A stretch of DNA of 64,000 bases from Methylomonas sp. AM2-LC (GTDB taxonomy: Bacteria; Pseudomonadota; Gammaproteobacteria; Methylococcales; Methylomonadaceae). The position numbers and the translations under genes are program-made. The DNA lies in contig NZ_CP157005.1 of the NCBI RefSeq assembly GCF_039904985.1, positions 1 through 64,000 on the forward strand, given 5' to 3'. Of this stretch, positions 10,168-21,100 are shown piece after piece. The first letter of the stretch is position 1. Each line of letters opens with the position of its first letter. The notes below the pieces were generated by a model. That model worked only from the letters and a program-made list of their open reading frames with translations, searched no databases and was not told where the DNA came from.

Positions 10168-13116
10168 TCAATGGGCTACGTTTAATGATAAAACTGAAAC
10201 AATGTCAGTAGTATCTGCAGCATTAATTTCAGGAGCCAGAATATATTGACGATTTAAATCAATACCGTCTTTGTCCAATAAATATTTAGAAATTGCATTC
10301 GCTCTGGCAATGGCCAAATTGTTAAGCCTTTCCGGTTCAGGCTGTAACTTATCTTCCAGTTTTTGTTTGGCTACTTCATAAAAATCGACATCTGGCAGTG
10401 TTTTAATGCGCGGCTTACCAAACAAGGAATGATCAAGCTCTTGCGGATACACTTCATGAAAAAACTTCTCCAACAATCGCTTATATTCTTCATCAGATAA
10501 TTCAATATACTCTGAACGAATATTTGTGCCTTTATCACGCAATTCTCCAGACTTCATTTTTTTCAAAATTTCTTTTAATGCATCTGAACGTATCACAGGC
10601 CAATCCAAAGACGGATAGGACTTCCCTTTAATATCTAATGACAACCCGGGTTTATTTTGTAAAGCTTTACTCAATTGATCAAGTTTCTGCATTTCTGCAG
10701 CCTGAATTTCGGCACTGCCTGCAGGGAATTTGACGCTACTATAATCCTGATCCTCGCTTAACAACCCACCCAACGCTCTAAAAGGTGAACTCACTAACTT
10801 AGTGATCAGATTACTAAACACATCTGCTATTAAAGAACCGATACTAAACTGCGGATCATTTAAACTGCCAGTCACAGGAAAATCGAGATTAATTTTGCCA
10901 TCGGCATCTTTTAACAAAGCAATTGCCAAATTCAAAGGCAGCGAGGTTGCGTGTGGATTTTCGACCTGATCGCCCAGAGTAAGCTGGTCAATAAAAATTT
11001 TATTTTTCGCATCCAATTGCCCTTGATTAATTGTATATTGCAAATCCAACGCCATCTGACCTTTCTCGATTTTGTATCCCGCAAAATCGGCCATATAAGG
11101 TGTAATTAATGGCAAAGGCATATGATCAAATTTAAGGGTTATATTGGAATCTCCACTTTGTAACTGATATTTACCCTTTATATTTACTAAGGCTAAATGA
11201 TAAACCTTACCTTTTAGGTTAATACTTAAGGGCTTATTCTGATTCGAAGCAAAACCATCGACCACTCCATTCAGCTCATCCATTTCAGTCACAAATGGCA
11301 TAATCAACGAATAATCTGAAAAATCCGAATAACCGGCCTCAAGTTCAATTTTTCCAATATTGATGATAGGGCTAGTTTGTATTGTATTGGTTTTAGGAGT
11401 GTCGGATGACTTGGGCTTGGTGGGGGTTGATTTTGCAACAGGCTGCGTAACCACAATGTCATTGAAATTGGTCGTTCTATCTTTTTGAATGGTAACGCGT
11501 AAATAGGGATGATCAAATAACACTTTTCCCAAAGAAAATGTTTGCTGTGCCAGATCGATATCAATTTGTTGCAAACTTAAATCTGACCATTTTAGAAAAT
11601 CCTTATGATTTAATTTATCCCGAGTTAACAGATTTGCAATATCTGCATCCCCTTTAAACAATAGTTGAAACGCATCATCTGCATTTATTTGCAAATTCCC
11701 ACTCGTATTAAATTCGCCATCCACTAGTTCCAAATTTAAATAATCATCCACATATGTCTGTAGAAAAGGCAGTTTAATATTTTGAACATCAACTGACAAA
11801 ACTGCATTAAATGGGGATAGCTGTAAATCCCCATCTAATTTTAATTTTCCGTCATTGTTCAATAATGCGCTGAACTGCATGGGCAATTTTTCAATCTGAG
11901 GAACAGTCAATTTCTGTAATTTGAAATTAGTGTTACTCAATTGCGTCAATTGCGGAGTTTTACGTGTCAGATCGGTAAACAAAAACTGGTAATTATTTAG
12001 CGCCACTTCGTCTAAACTAATTTGCCATTCTGGTTGTCGAGTAGTCACTTGTGTACTAGCCGTTTTTGCAGTTGGCGGACTAGTAACGGAAGACTGATCA
12101 TTAACAAACAAACGCTGATAATTAAGTCTGCCATCAGCCTCTAAGGCGGCTTTAATTTGCGCATCTTTACTTTCCAAGACAGCGGCTCTGATTTTTTTCT
12201 TATCTAAATCCAACGTGATTTCACGCACAGCTAAAGTAGGTATAGTCAACAAAGGTGCATTACCATTTTTTTCGGTAACTACCAATTTATTGACATCAAT
12301 GACACCGTTACTGATTAGCAGTTCGGGTTTACCATCAACCTGTTTGGTTTGATAATCAACGTGCGCAGTTAAACTACCTTCAGATATGACAATAGGTATT
12401 AAGTCTTGCAAAAACCCTTTCCAGATGGGCTCTAGTTTCAATTGTTCCAAACTAATCAAACCAGTTGATGACAAGGGCTCTAAACTTAAGTCTCCGTGCC
12501 ACTGCAAACGACCGCCAGAAGCCAGCTCAAATCCCAAGTCAAAATTGCCTTTTCCATTAATCTCGGTTGTTAATTCGTTAACTTCAAAATTAATGGGTTT
12601 TAATTCAGCGTTTTGAGGAAATCCCTTGGAGACATCCATCCAGCTAATTTCAGCAGTTTCTATAGCTAAATGATGTATGTTTAACGAAGGGGGAACTGAT
12701 TTTTCATTTGATTCAGGTTGCGATTCTGATTTGGGAAACATACCGCTAAAATTAAAGCGCCTATCTGCTTCTCGTTTTATATTAATAATTGGCTTACTTA
12801 AAATAATACTATCGAATGTTGCAGCCTGATGCCAAAGCGTATCCAAAACATTAAAATTAATGGCAAATACTTCAAAGCTAACTAGGCTATTTCCTGCTGG
12901 GCTGGCTAAGGAAAAGCCATCCATTTCCAGTTCAAAACTAAATGGATTAAATTTAAATGCTTGCAACTCTGCTGTTTGTCCAGTTTGTTCCAATAGTATT
13001 TCTGGTAATTTTTTGACTACGAGTAGTGGCAGAAAATAAAACCCCAGACCAGCATAAAAGACAAACGTAGTAACTACTATAGTGGCAACAATTTTTTGTT
13101 TTTTTGTGATTACCAT
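10168..13116 (-). CDS. DUF748 / AsmA-like large envelope protein
   Basis: The 982-residue protein has one N-terminal membrane helix (about residues 9-32) and a very long beta-rich periplasmic part made of repeated AsmA-like strands. A C-terminal stretch from about residue 810 (VKFPAGSAEIQ... then a run of spaced RANAI-type residues) resembles a degenerate OmpA-like module, as seen in DUF748 proteins. AsmA/TamB-type proteins bridge the periplasm and are linked to phospholipid or outer-membrane protein transport. A role in envelope lipid homeostasis is therefore likely but inferred. It appears to be transcribed alone; a GGTGG RBS precedes the ATG. Confidence 0.85.
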   Translation of the reverse strand: MVITKKQKIVATIVVTTFVFYAGLGFYFLPLLVVKKLPEILLEQTGQTAELQAFKFNPFSFELEMDGFSLASPAGNSLVSFEVFAINFNVLDTLWHQAATFDSIILSKPIINIKREADRRFNFSGMFPKSESQPESNEKSVPPSLNIHHLAIETAEISWMDVSKGFPQNAELKPINFEVNELTTEINGKGNFDLGFELASGGRLQWHGDLSLEPLSSTGLISLEQLKLEPIWKGFLQDLIPIVISEGSLTAHVDYQTKQVDGKPELLISNGVIDVNKLVVTEKNGNAPLLTIPTLAVREITLDLDKKKIRAAVLESKDAQIKAALEADGRLNYQRLFVNDQSSVTSPPTAKTASTQVTTRQPEWQISLDEVALNNYQFLFTDLTRKTPQLTQLSNTNFKLQKLTVPQIEKLPMQFSALLNNDGKLKLDGDLQLSPFNAVLSVDVQNIKLPFLQTYVDDYLNLELVDGEFNTSGNLQINADDAFQLLFKGDADIANLLTRDKLNHKDFLKWSDLSLQQIDIDLAQQTFSLGKVLFDHPYLRVTIQKDRTTNFNDIVVTQPVAKSTPTKPKSSDTPKTNTIQTSPIINIGKIELEAGYSDFSDYSLIMPFVTEMDELNGVVDGFASNQNKPLSINLKGKVYHLALVNIKGKYQLQSGDSNITLKFDHMPLPLITPYMADFAGYKIEKGQMALDLQYTINQGQLDAKNKIFIDQLTLGDQVENPHATSLPLNLAIALLKDADGKINLDFPVTGSLNDPQFSIGSLIADVFSNLITKLVSSPFRALGGLLSEDQDYSSVKFPAGSAEIQAAEMQKLDQLSKALQNKPGLSLDIKGKSYPSLDWPVIRSDALKEILKKMKSGELRDKGTNIRSEYIELSDEEYKRLLEKFFHEVYPQELDHSLFGKPRIKTLPDVDFYEVAKQKLEDKLQPEPERLNNLAIARANAISKYLLDKDGIDLNRQYILAPEINAADTTDIVSVLSLNVAH

Positions 13117-13239
13117 TGCCCTACCACCTTCTAATTTCCGCCCGTATTAATACTATTAAATATACCAGTCTAGTGCGATATACACCACACACACTTGATA
13201 AACTCCTTGCAAGCAACCTGATTTACGATTTTTTTGCCG

Positions 13240-13638
13240 TCATAAAGTATCCTGTTTAAATCGATGAATTTGACGACGCTGTTTTTTATTGGGTTTATGT
13301 TCCCGTTCACCAGGAGGCAATAAGGCCTGCTGTTGTTTATGAAGTTCTATTAATTGCATTCGTTTTCTGACACTATCTTGTTCTTCATTATATAGCAACA
13401 CCGCTTCCTTAGAGGTTCGCCGTTGTTTAGTTACAGCAAGGACGCGTATTTCCCAAATGTATTGATCTTTACCCACTTTTACTAAATCGCCAATTTTAAT
13501 CTCTTTTCCAGGCTTACAACGCTGTCCGTTGATATTTACCTTTCCGCCACTAACTGCTTCTGCAGCTAGCTGACGAGTTTTAAAAAACCGGGCAGCCCAT
13601 AACCATTTATCAATTCGTACCTCAAGACTCTCGTTCAA
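13240..13638 (-). CDS. hslR: Heat-shock RNA-binding protein Hsp15
   Basis: Hsp15 is an S4-domain protein that binds stalled 50S subunits carrying nascent chains. The S4 signature is at the N terminus (RIDKWLWAARFFKTRQLA followed by GGKVNINGQ), and the basic C-terminal tail (KPNKKQRRQIHRF) is typical. The frame begins with TTG at 13638, about 8 bases after a GGAG RBS. The only nearby ATG, at 13645, is out of frame, so a TTG start is the best reading. Confidence 0.93.
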   Translation of the reverse strand: MNESLEVRIDKWLWAARFFKTRQLAAEAVSGGKVNINGQRCKPGKEIKIGDLVKVGKDQYIWEIRVLAVTKQRRTSKEAVLLYNEEQDSVRKRMQLIELHKQQQALLPPGEREHKPNKKQRRQIHRFKQDTL

Positions 13639-14185
13639 AACTCATTCTCCAACATAATAGACTCACAGTTATAATCCTAAAATTAGTAGTTTGATGTGTC
13701 CGATAAAGCCGTTTCAGCTTATTTACCAAGCGCTATACTCACATGTCCACGGTGATCACGCGCAAAACGGTTTCATCGTGTGTAGAGAGCCTTATCCTTT
13801 AGACAATGGGTTACGACTTAATTAAAGTTTTTACTCACTCAGGAAGCATACAACTGCCAATTCAAGGATAATTGTATTTTACGATTGCAAAATACTTTTC
13901 GACACCTCGTTCTATCGTGATTTTTCATCTAAACTATTCACTATGTTGTGTATGATATGTGATCTGAAACATCGTTACTTAGCTGATTTACATAATTCCA
14001 ATCGAAATTAAAAAACCACACTATCTATATATACATTATCGTCGTATCATTACATTTAGTGAATTGATACAACAGTTAAGCTTAACAAGTGTGTATATTT
14101 TTTAAATAATCATTCTCGAATGATATGTTTTAACCTAAAACAACTCAGATAAACAAACGTATTATCAATTGGGAAAGCATCGACA
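13639..14185. other. 547-base intergenic region between hslR and the CRP-type gene
   Basis: No open frame of note is present. The region is AT-rich and holds several short palindromes, including GTTAAGCTTAAC at 14075-14086, the spaced GTATCA/TGATAC pair at 14044-14070, and the operator-like palindrome listed separately. As the divergent leader of hslR and the regulator it presumably carries both promoters, but I could not place convincing -35/-10 pairs. Confidence 0.6.
14109..14124 (+). promoter_or_regulatory. Perfect 7-2-7 palindrome upstream of the CRP-type gene
   Basis: ATCATTC and GAATGAT are exact reverse complements separated by two bases, 61 bases before the regulator's ATG. It does not match the CRP or FNR consensus half-sites. 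It could be an operator for this or another dimeric regulator; no function is shown. Confidence 0.4.
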
Positions 14186-14854
14186 ATGCATCAAGAATTA
14201 TTTTCAATCCTAAAAAAAATCTCTTTTCTGTCTAATAGTTCCGAAGAGGCTCTACTGTCTTTAGCATCAAAAGCTAAAGAAGTAAAATTTCGAAAACAGG
14301 CCATCATTATTACCGAAGGCGACGAAACCACCTCGCTTTATATAATTCTTTCTGGCAGAGTAAGGGTTTTTAGTAGTGATGATAAAAGTAAAGAACTGAC
14401 ACTACTCATTCAGGAAGCCGGATCACATTTTGGCGAATTAGCCTTACTCGCCAACGAACCATTCCGCTCAGCTACAGTACAAGCATTGGAGCAATCCATA
14501 TGCGCCATGATTTCAAAGTCGGATTTTATTAATTGGCTAAACACACATCCCGACGTGGCTATTTCTATGCTAAGCGTCTTTTCAGAAAAAATCCGATTTT
14601 TAACTGAAAAAGTAAAACAAATGGCATTGGAAAGTGCATATGAACGAACTATAAGAGTTTTACAGGATCTTGCCATTAAAGAAGACGATATTTTTATTAT
14701 TCATAATAAACCAACTGACGAAGAGCTAGCCAGAATGGTGGGCTCACAAAGAGAAACCATCAATAAATTTATGAGCGGCTTAATCGAAGGCGGTTATATC
14801 TGTAAACAAGGTAAAGCTCTCCAAATTAAGAAAAAACTACCTATAAAGTTTTAG
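14186..14854 (+). CDS. CRP/FNR-family transcriptional regulator with intact cyclic-nucleotide pocket
   Basis: The 222-residue protein has an N-terminal cyclic-nucleotide-binding beta-roll (about residues 10-125), a long dimerisation helix and a C-terminal Crp-type winged helix (PTDEELARMVGSQRETINKFM, about residues 172-192). The phosphate-binding cassette reads FGELALL...FRSATV. It keeps the Glu, Arg and Ser that contact cAMP in CRP (GEL and RSA motifs), and there is no N-terminal Cys cluster of the FNR type. It faces the neighbouring CHASE2 cyclase tail to tail, 59 bases apart, which makes a cyclase-receptor pair plausible. Ligand identity (cAMP or cGMP) is inferred. Confidence 0.92.
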   Translation: MHQELFSILKKISFLSNSSEEALLSLASKAKEVKFRKQAIIITEGDETTSLYIILSGRVRVFSSDDKSKELTLLIQEAGSHFGELALLANEPFRSATVQALEQSICAMISKSDFINWLNTHPDVAISMLSVFSEKIRFLTEKVKQMALESAYERTIRVLQDLAIKEDDIFIIHNKPTDEELARMVGSQRETINKFMSGLIEGGYICKQGKALQIKKKLPIKF

Positions 14855-14913
14855 TCTATCTTACAACGTAACTAAGTTGCCCTATTAAATTGAATAGCGT
14901 TTTAACAGGGGAA

Positions 14914-17022
14914 CTATTTTTCATCTAATTTCACATATCCCCATTCCAGGGGGGGATGTTTAAGATAACTGAGTGCCAATTTTAAATAAAATCTGCTTGG
15001 CCCATCTTCACCGAACTTATCCAACAAGTTTTGGAAGCAGAAAACGGCATCTTGCCAATTACCCGCTTGAAAAGCAATCAAACCTTTAGAAAATTGCTGG
15101 CATATTGCGCTCTGAATATCACTAACCTCTTGTTGCATAGTGATTATCTCGACTAAATCAAGTGGTTGTTCGCGCCCCACCACACAAAACTTTCCGACCG
15201 TACGATAATAAATAGTGTCTGTATTGGACACAATAGCTTTGGTTGCTAAAATTCGCGTCCCCAAAACCTTATTAACACTTTCTATACGAGAGGTAATGTT
15301 TGGTGTGTTACCAACCGCGCCGAAAAACCTGTGTCCACCCGCATATATCGGTCCCAATTTGATATCACCCTCAAACAATCCAATACGAACAGGTAAACAT
15401 ACATTACTGGTAGCATTGAACCTCTCAACTGCTCGAAGGATTTCCAATGCAGCTAAACAAGCGGATAAGCGTAACTTTTGAATAGGCATATCAAACCATA
15501 CTGCCATCATCGCATCACCGGTAATATCATTAATTTTTCCAGAATGAGCAATGACCGATTCACCCAGCGTGTTAAAAAAAGTAGCGCGTAAGTCATGCAT
15601 GCGTTCTGTGCTTAGTTGTTCAGCAATATCGGTATAACGCTCAATATCCGTGATTAAACATACGCTACGTACCGTCTTTTTCGCCGTTGAAAACGGTAGC
15701 CAAGCCAATAAATCCCATGCTGAAATAAACACTAATTGCAAAAATGGCACTATTATTGGCAACCACCAGCCATAACGACTGAAACACCAAATAGCAACAC
15801 CCACATAAATACCAATCAGTGACAGGCTGATTATCACACCTCTAAACCAGCCTAATTGCGTAAACAAGGCTGTCAGCAAAAAACCATAACCAACCAGCAA
15901 AACATAATGCCACATGCCAGGCAACGGTCGAATAAAACGATCTGTGTATAAATTAGCAAACTGAGTTGCCATAATTTCTACTCCAGACATATTGCCGTTA
16001 GTGGTATCAGAGTAAGGTGTCTGGAAATAATCAAGGTCATCATTATTGGCCGCCGCAAAGCGTTTCGCCTTGCCAACAAAGACAACTTTGCCTTGCAAAT
16101 TGTTTACATTACTATTGTATACATCAAGATACGATTCCATGCGTAAAGTGCGTGCAGGCCCATAAAAATCAAGATACATATTATTGTGCTGACAAAGCAC
16201 GCGATCAATATGAGACTCTAGCTTATTTTTATCAGTCGCAATATTTATAACATTATCTAAATAATATCCACAATTTCTGATACGCTCACTTAACCAAGTG
16301 GCATAAGGTTTATCAGACGGTATTAAAGCTGATAATGCAGCGTTATGATTTAGATAATAGAGCCAAGTAAGCACCGGTAAACTAGGTGCCTCTGCAAGAT
16401 TATCATAAATGTTCCAGACATTACGAATAACGGGATTTCCAGCATCGTTGTCCACATAATAGGGTGCATGAGCTAATGCTGAATCAGCCAGCATTGAAGT
16501 AGGTGGAATAATACGCATGGCAAACAACTGATCAGAAACATGTTGACCTGTTTCACCCAACATCTGCGCAAAAGGTTTTCTAAATTCACTATTATCAGAA
16601 CATTTTCTGCCGTCAAAGTCATCCTTGCCGCCAAGCCAAAGTTTCTGAACACAATCGCCTAACAGAACGTTACCCGCTTCTTGAATAGCCGTTGCAAGTG
16701 CTGGATCAGTTGTAGGTGCGGAGACTATAAAATGCAAATCGAAGACAATTAACGCTACTTGCTGACGCTGTAACTCTTGAATTAGTTTGCCATGAAAACT
16801 ACGCCAATTTACATAGTGATCATTAACGTTTAAAGCATTTTCGGACTCAACATCATCCATCGCTACAATAACGACTTCGGTTGGAGAGGGGCGTGCACCA
16901 CGAATTTTGAATAGAGTATCTAAACCTAAAGTAGATTCTAGGCTGGTAAAATCAAAAATGCCAATACCTAAAATACCCGTGATTAGACTAATGAGAATGG
17001 TACGTTGGAAAAAGAGTGTCAT
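14914..17022 (-). CDS. CHASE2-domain class III adenylate/guanylate cyclase
   Basis: The protein (about 702 residues) has an N-terminal membrane helix and an extracytoplasmic CHASE2 sensor from about residue 35 (VVIVAMDDVESE start) to about 370. Three closely spaced membrane helices follow at about 380-455, then a cytosolic class III cyclase domain. Both metal-binding Asp are present (LITDIERYT and ITGDAMMAVW), as are the Asn and Arg of the transition-state motif (VGNTPNITSRIE). A TPR-like tail (FQAGNWQDAVFCFQNLL) closes the protein. The ATG at 17022 is preferred over a GTG at 17046. The CRP-type gene lies at its 3' end and the FecR-TPR cassettes upstream on the same strand. Confidence 0.93.
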   Translation of the reverse strand: MTLFFQRTILISLITGILGIGIFDFTSLESTLGLDTLFKIRGARPSPTEVVIVAMDDVESENALNVNDHYVNWRSFHGKLIQELQRQQVALIVFDLHFIVSAPTTDPALATAIQEAGNVLLGDCVQKLWLGGKDDFDGRKCSDNSEFRKPFAQMLGETGQHVSDQLFAMRIIPPTSMLADSALAHAPYYVDNDAGNPVIRNVWNIYDNLAEAPSLPVLTWLYYLNHNAALSALIPSDKPYATWLSERIRNCGYYLDNVINIATDKNKLESHIDRVLCQHNNMYLDFYGPARTLRMESYLDVYNSNVNNLQGKVVFVGKAKRFAAANNDDLDYFQTPYSDTTNGNMSGVEIMATQFANLYTDRFIRPLPGMWHYVLLVGYGFLLTALFTQLGWFRGVIISLSLIGIYVGVAIWCFSRYGWWLPIIVPFLQLVFISAWDLLAWLPFSTAKKTVRSVCLITDIERYTDIAEQLSTERMHDLRATFFNTLGESVIAHSGKINDITGDAMMAVWFDMPIQKLRLSACLAALEILRAVERFNATSNVCLPVRIGLFEGDIKLGPIYAGGHRFFGAVGNTPNITSRIESVNKVLGTRILATKAIVSNTDTIYYRTVGKFCVVGREQPLDLVEIITMQQEVSDIQSAICQQFSKGLIAFQAGNWQDAVFCFQNLLDKFGEDGPSRFYLKLALSYLKHPPLEWGYVKLDEK

Positions 17023-17228
17023 GTAAATATTTTGTGGACAAAACACATGGGAACCTCAAAAACCTTGCAATTCAACCTTAGAGATAGGTGCTAATGTATA
17101 TTGGATATATACTAAGCATATGTCGATTTGCAATTTTTAATACCTCTAAACATCATAAGCTTATATGATGGCCCATAAACTTCAGCCCATCAAAGTACAA
17201 GGGTTATCAGCCATTAAGATTTTCTGCG

Positions 17229-17280
17229 GAGCCTTACGGCAAAGGGCGCCGATAGGCCCGTATAGCTCTTGCATGGCAAG
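17229..17280 (-). ncRNA. Candidate structured RNA in the leader of the cyclase gene
   Basis: This GC-rich island stands out in AT-rich DNA. Read on the plus strand, GAGC (17229-17232) pairs with GCTC (17265-17268), TACGG (17235-17239) with CCGTA (17258-17262), and GCC (17248-17250) with GGC (17255-17257). A second hairpin CTTGC-ATG-GCAAG spans 17268-17280. The symmetry means either strand could fold. On the minus strand it lies about 210 bases before the cyclase start. I know no riboswitch class that fits. Confidence 0.35.
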
Positions 17281-17412
17281 CTTCGTAGTACATTCAGGTT
17301 TGTTATCACTTTAAGTCTCTCTGCTTATCTTAGGTAATTAATGTTGCTGAATTTTGTACGTAATCAGGTAAGATCAGAATTATATTTTTGTTTCTTAATG
17401 TTTTACCAATAA

Positions 17413-17766
17413 CTAGTACTTATGCGTTATGGTACACGTTGGTGAAGGTGGGCAATGTCCATTAATACTAGTTTTAACACTACTAACGACTGGTATTTGT
17501 GGTGTTGGCCAAGTTATAGTATTTATAGTCATATCACAAGTATAAGACGTTGAACCATCAATAAAATTAGAATATTGATCACAAATCGTAAATTTTGACG
17601 GAGCCTTTAGACTTAAAACTACTTTTGTGTTTTCTGGATTGAGCGGATTCCCTAAAATAAAATAATAAGTACTAAAAATGCTAATCATTATAGTAATGGT
17701 ATTTATAGAGTAAGGATGATTATGTATTAAATTTTGTATTAGATATTGTAATTTTTTTAAGATCAT
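17413..17766 (-). CDS. Small membrane-anchored Cys-rich protein, cassette copy B
   Basis: The 117-residue protein has one N-terminal hydrophobic helix (about residues 22-40) and a presumably periplasmic tail with four cysteines and many Pro, Ser and Thr. The motif I-C-x-x-Y-S-x-x-I-D-G ... S-Y-x-C, followed later by CPP, also occurs in the small protein at 21777-22076, so the two look like diverged paralogues. The start is the ATG at 17766; a GTG lies nine bases upstream. It follows the large FecR-TPR protein of the same cassette. No known family is recognised. Confidence 0.7.
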   Translation of the reverse strand: MILKKLQYLIQNLIHNHPYSINTITIMISIFSTYYFILGNPLNPENTKVVLSLKAPSKFTICDQYSNFIDGSTSYTCDMTINTITWPTPQIPVVSSVKTSINGHCPPSPTCTITHKY

Positions 17767-18122
17767 AATTTTCACTTTAATTGAAGAAAAAACACACAGC
17801 TGAATTATTATTATAATTAATGAATAATCTACAGCTGTTAAATAATAGTAGCCCCGTGAAATAGCAAAGCCAACAATCTAACTCATTGCACCTCTTTTCA
17901 ACCACATATAAACACTAAACCCTTACATATTTTAAACGCAACTTATATTATAAAACACAACAAAATATGAACATCATATTTATATCACAATTTTAGGATA
18001 AACGTATTTTATATTTAAATATCAATTTTTTTCCAAATACAATCAAATTATTTTCGATTTTCATAATACAGTTTTATAAAAAAATACAACATTCAATTTC
18101 GACAGTATTTTTTAAAAAAATA
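17767..18122. other. Very AT-rich 356-base gap between cassette copy B genes
   Basis: No convincing gene, hairpin terminator or operator is visible. The stretch is dominated by A and T runs. It separates the stop of the large FecR-TPR gene from the start of the small Cys-rich gene and probably holds the latter's promoter. Confidence 0.5.
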
Positions 18123-21100
18123 TTAAAATGCCAAGGTTATCCTAGAGAAAATGACTCGACCCGGTGCTATAGTAACATCATTATAATCGGTATTCTGGTA
18201 GTTAAATTTATCACTAAATAAATTATTAACACCAATGCTAATCATGCCATGTCTTTTAGGAATTCTGTAACTTAAATTCAAATCAGAAACAAAAAAATCC
18301 GAAACACCATTAGTTGTATTATTAGTGCTCTGGTTTTGAAACTCACCAGATTGATGTACAAAGGAGTTTTTAATTTTAATAGAAAATCCAGATGTATCAA
18401 AAAAACTTACTGTTAAAGGTATTCTATGTGTTTCAACGCTATTGAACATACCAAGATTAGCATAGGCATTGGTACTTGAAATACTTAATCCTGTCTGATT
18501 AATTTTCTCATAAAAATATTCAAGCCCAAGCGAAAATTGATCATGTGGTATAAAATTAAAATAGGCTCTACCAATCTGTTCAGACCTATATAAACCATAA
18601 AATAGTTGCGGTATATCAAGGTTTCTTTTAGAAAATTCTAAACCTGATGAAAAATTATTCGAAAACTTATGATCAACTCCAAATCCAGAACGCCAAGAAA
18701 TAGTTCCAAGAATATCATCGAAAAATTGATTAAACCCAGCAACTTGAGTTGGTTCAATAGTCTGACTAAAATTTCGTGCGATACTTGATGCTCGAAAGAA
18801 TGCAGTACGAAAAGTGGTTGCATTATTAGGTGACCACATTAAACCAAACTTTGGATTTAACAGTGAAAGCTTATCTTCGGTTTGATCCGTAGGTAAATTG
18901 TTATACCAATCTACACTAAAACCCAGAGTTAACGTAAATTTTTCAGGTAAATAAATTTTTGAGTAATTATAAAAATTAGCTCTTTTTAGACGACTTTCGT
19001 GGACCTTAAATGAAGATGTAACTGAACTACTATCACCAATAGATATACCATCAAAAGTAAAAAAATCTACCGATGAAGTTAATGAAGAATTGTATTTAAT
19101 AGAATCTTGGTCAAGATACCCAACTCCATTAATAATGTTAAATTTAGAATCAATGAAATTGTGTTGTAATTCTGAAATAAACCCTCTACGATTGTAATTA
19201 TTTAAATTTGTTTTTGTTGTTGCATTGCTATCAATAATTCCAGTATCAGGGTCTGTGTTTAATGTCATTTTTGTACTGAGATCACTTTGATGAACATCGA
19301 CAGATTGATAAATTGCTGATGTAATTAACGAAGATTTAGGATTAAACTCATAATGACCGCCTACTCTGTAACTATCGACACTTGTATTCTGACTATAATT
19401 TTTATCAAAATTACTTCGATCAAAATTAAGACCTAAATCACCATTACCGGTCACTTCATGCCGATACTCAAACTGCAGATTTAATTTATCACTCACTTTA
19501 TTTTGCAAAAATGCGTTATACATATTACGCTTAAAAAAGTTATTTTCCCGAAAGCCATCAGTACCATAATTAAACTGTCCCAAACTAAATGACAGATTGT
19601 CATGAATACCCGACAACTGGGCATTATCACCAATCGTGTTATTACCCCCGTAAATACCCGAAGCCTGTAGCGACATGCGATTATATTCAAACAAAGGATT
19701 AAATTCATTAAAACCCAAAGAACCCGGTCCTAAGCTGTTTAACACAAACAAACTACTTTCTGCCAAATTGGGCTGTATGGGGGTAATATTGATTGGTTGC
19801 AGCAACTGCGATTGCAATAACTCACTAACTCTGGCAATTTCGTGTCTAGGCAAGGCCGCATAATCATCCGCCAGCAAACGATGCGCCGAATAATTATTAG
19901 AATCGGCATTAAGCGATTTCCAACCCTGTAACAAACCTAATTGCTGATAGCCTAATTCGTCGTAAATACGCCCTTGCGCAGCGCTACGTGCGGCCAAATC
20001 CTTATCAAGAGACAAGCTTGAACGGTAAACAGCACGATTATCATTCAAATCAATAGCTTTTGATATATCGCTTAACGCAGAAACAGGTCGATTAGTGGTT
20101 AATTTTAGAATAGCGTTATATAGAAAAGCGGTGGGGTCCTTGGGATCACGTTGCTTGGCTAAATCCAGTTCGTTTTGCGCCAGTTCGTTGCGTTTTTCTT
20201 CATAATAGGCTTTGCCTAGATAACTGCGTATCATGGCATTTGCTGGATCAAGGCCAGCGGCAATTTCCAAATCCTGACGACCTTCTGCAAGCTCACCATT
20301 ACGAATTCGCGCTAAACCCAAACCCAAACGCGCTAACGGCGAGGCAGAATCCAGGTTTACAGCTTTACTAAAAGCTTGGAATGCAGGAGCCGTATTGCCA
20401 TGTAAAAGATATGAGAAACCTAGTACGGTTTGGGTACGTTCCAAATCAGGATCTAGTTTAAATGCCTGTTCTGCAGCCTGATCTGTATCAACTGTCAATC
20501 CTAGCGAAAGCTCCAACTCTGCTTTACGTGCCCAGACCAAGGCATCGCGTGGAGCATTTTTTACCGCTTGATCAGCTGCATGCAAAGCATTTTCCAACTC
20601 GAATCGACTTTGCTCGGCATAGGACAATGCAGAAAATGCAGCCGCAGAGCTTGGATCGGCAGAAATGGCTTGATTCGCCAAATCATAGGCTTGCTCTTTA
20701 TGATTTTGTGTTAATGCCAATACGGAGAGTAAGGCCAAAGCTTCAGCATCATTAGGTTTTTTGCTCTGAACCAGCTTGATATCCTCTAACGCCAGTTCAA
20801 TCCTCCCCAAACTGAGTAGCATAGCTCCACGTACTTTGAAATAATAAAATTCTCGCTGCTCAGGTGATACCGCATTTAAGCGAGCAAGAGCCTTATCAAT
20901 TTTGCCATGCCGAAAATCAGCTAACGCTAACTGTAAATCCTGATTATTGCCTCCGTCTATATCCGCAGCAGCGTTATATGGCAACAAAGACGGGTAATAG
21001 AGTGCCCAGTTAACAGCATCATTAGGCTTGATATCGATTTGTACTCTTGGAATTTGGCCTAATTCTGCAATAGCTGTTTCTCCAGCTTTAAGCTGGAGAT

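Noticed and set aside
13958..13973. TGTGA-N6-ACATC near the CRP-type gene as a CRP site
   Set aside because: Only one half-site fits; the other matches two of five bases.
13639..14185. FNR-type site TTGAT-N4-ATCAA upstream of the regulator
   Set aside because: Only isolated TTGAT or TGATC fragments occur, with no spaced pair.
17221..17280. Cyclic-di-GMP or other known riboswitch in the cyclase leader
   Set aside because: A GCAAA-type stretch recalls the c-di-GMP-I core but the conserved GCAAACC and paired-stem order are missing.
20462..20755. 97-codon plus-strand frame opposite the TPR array
   Set aside because: Shadow of a long conserved gene with no start signal.
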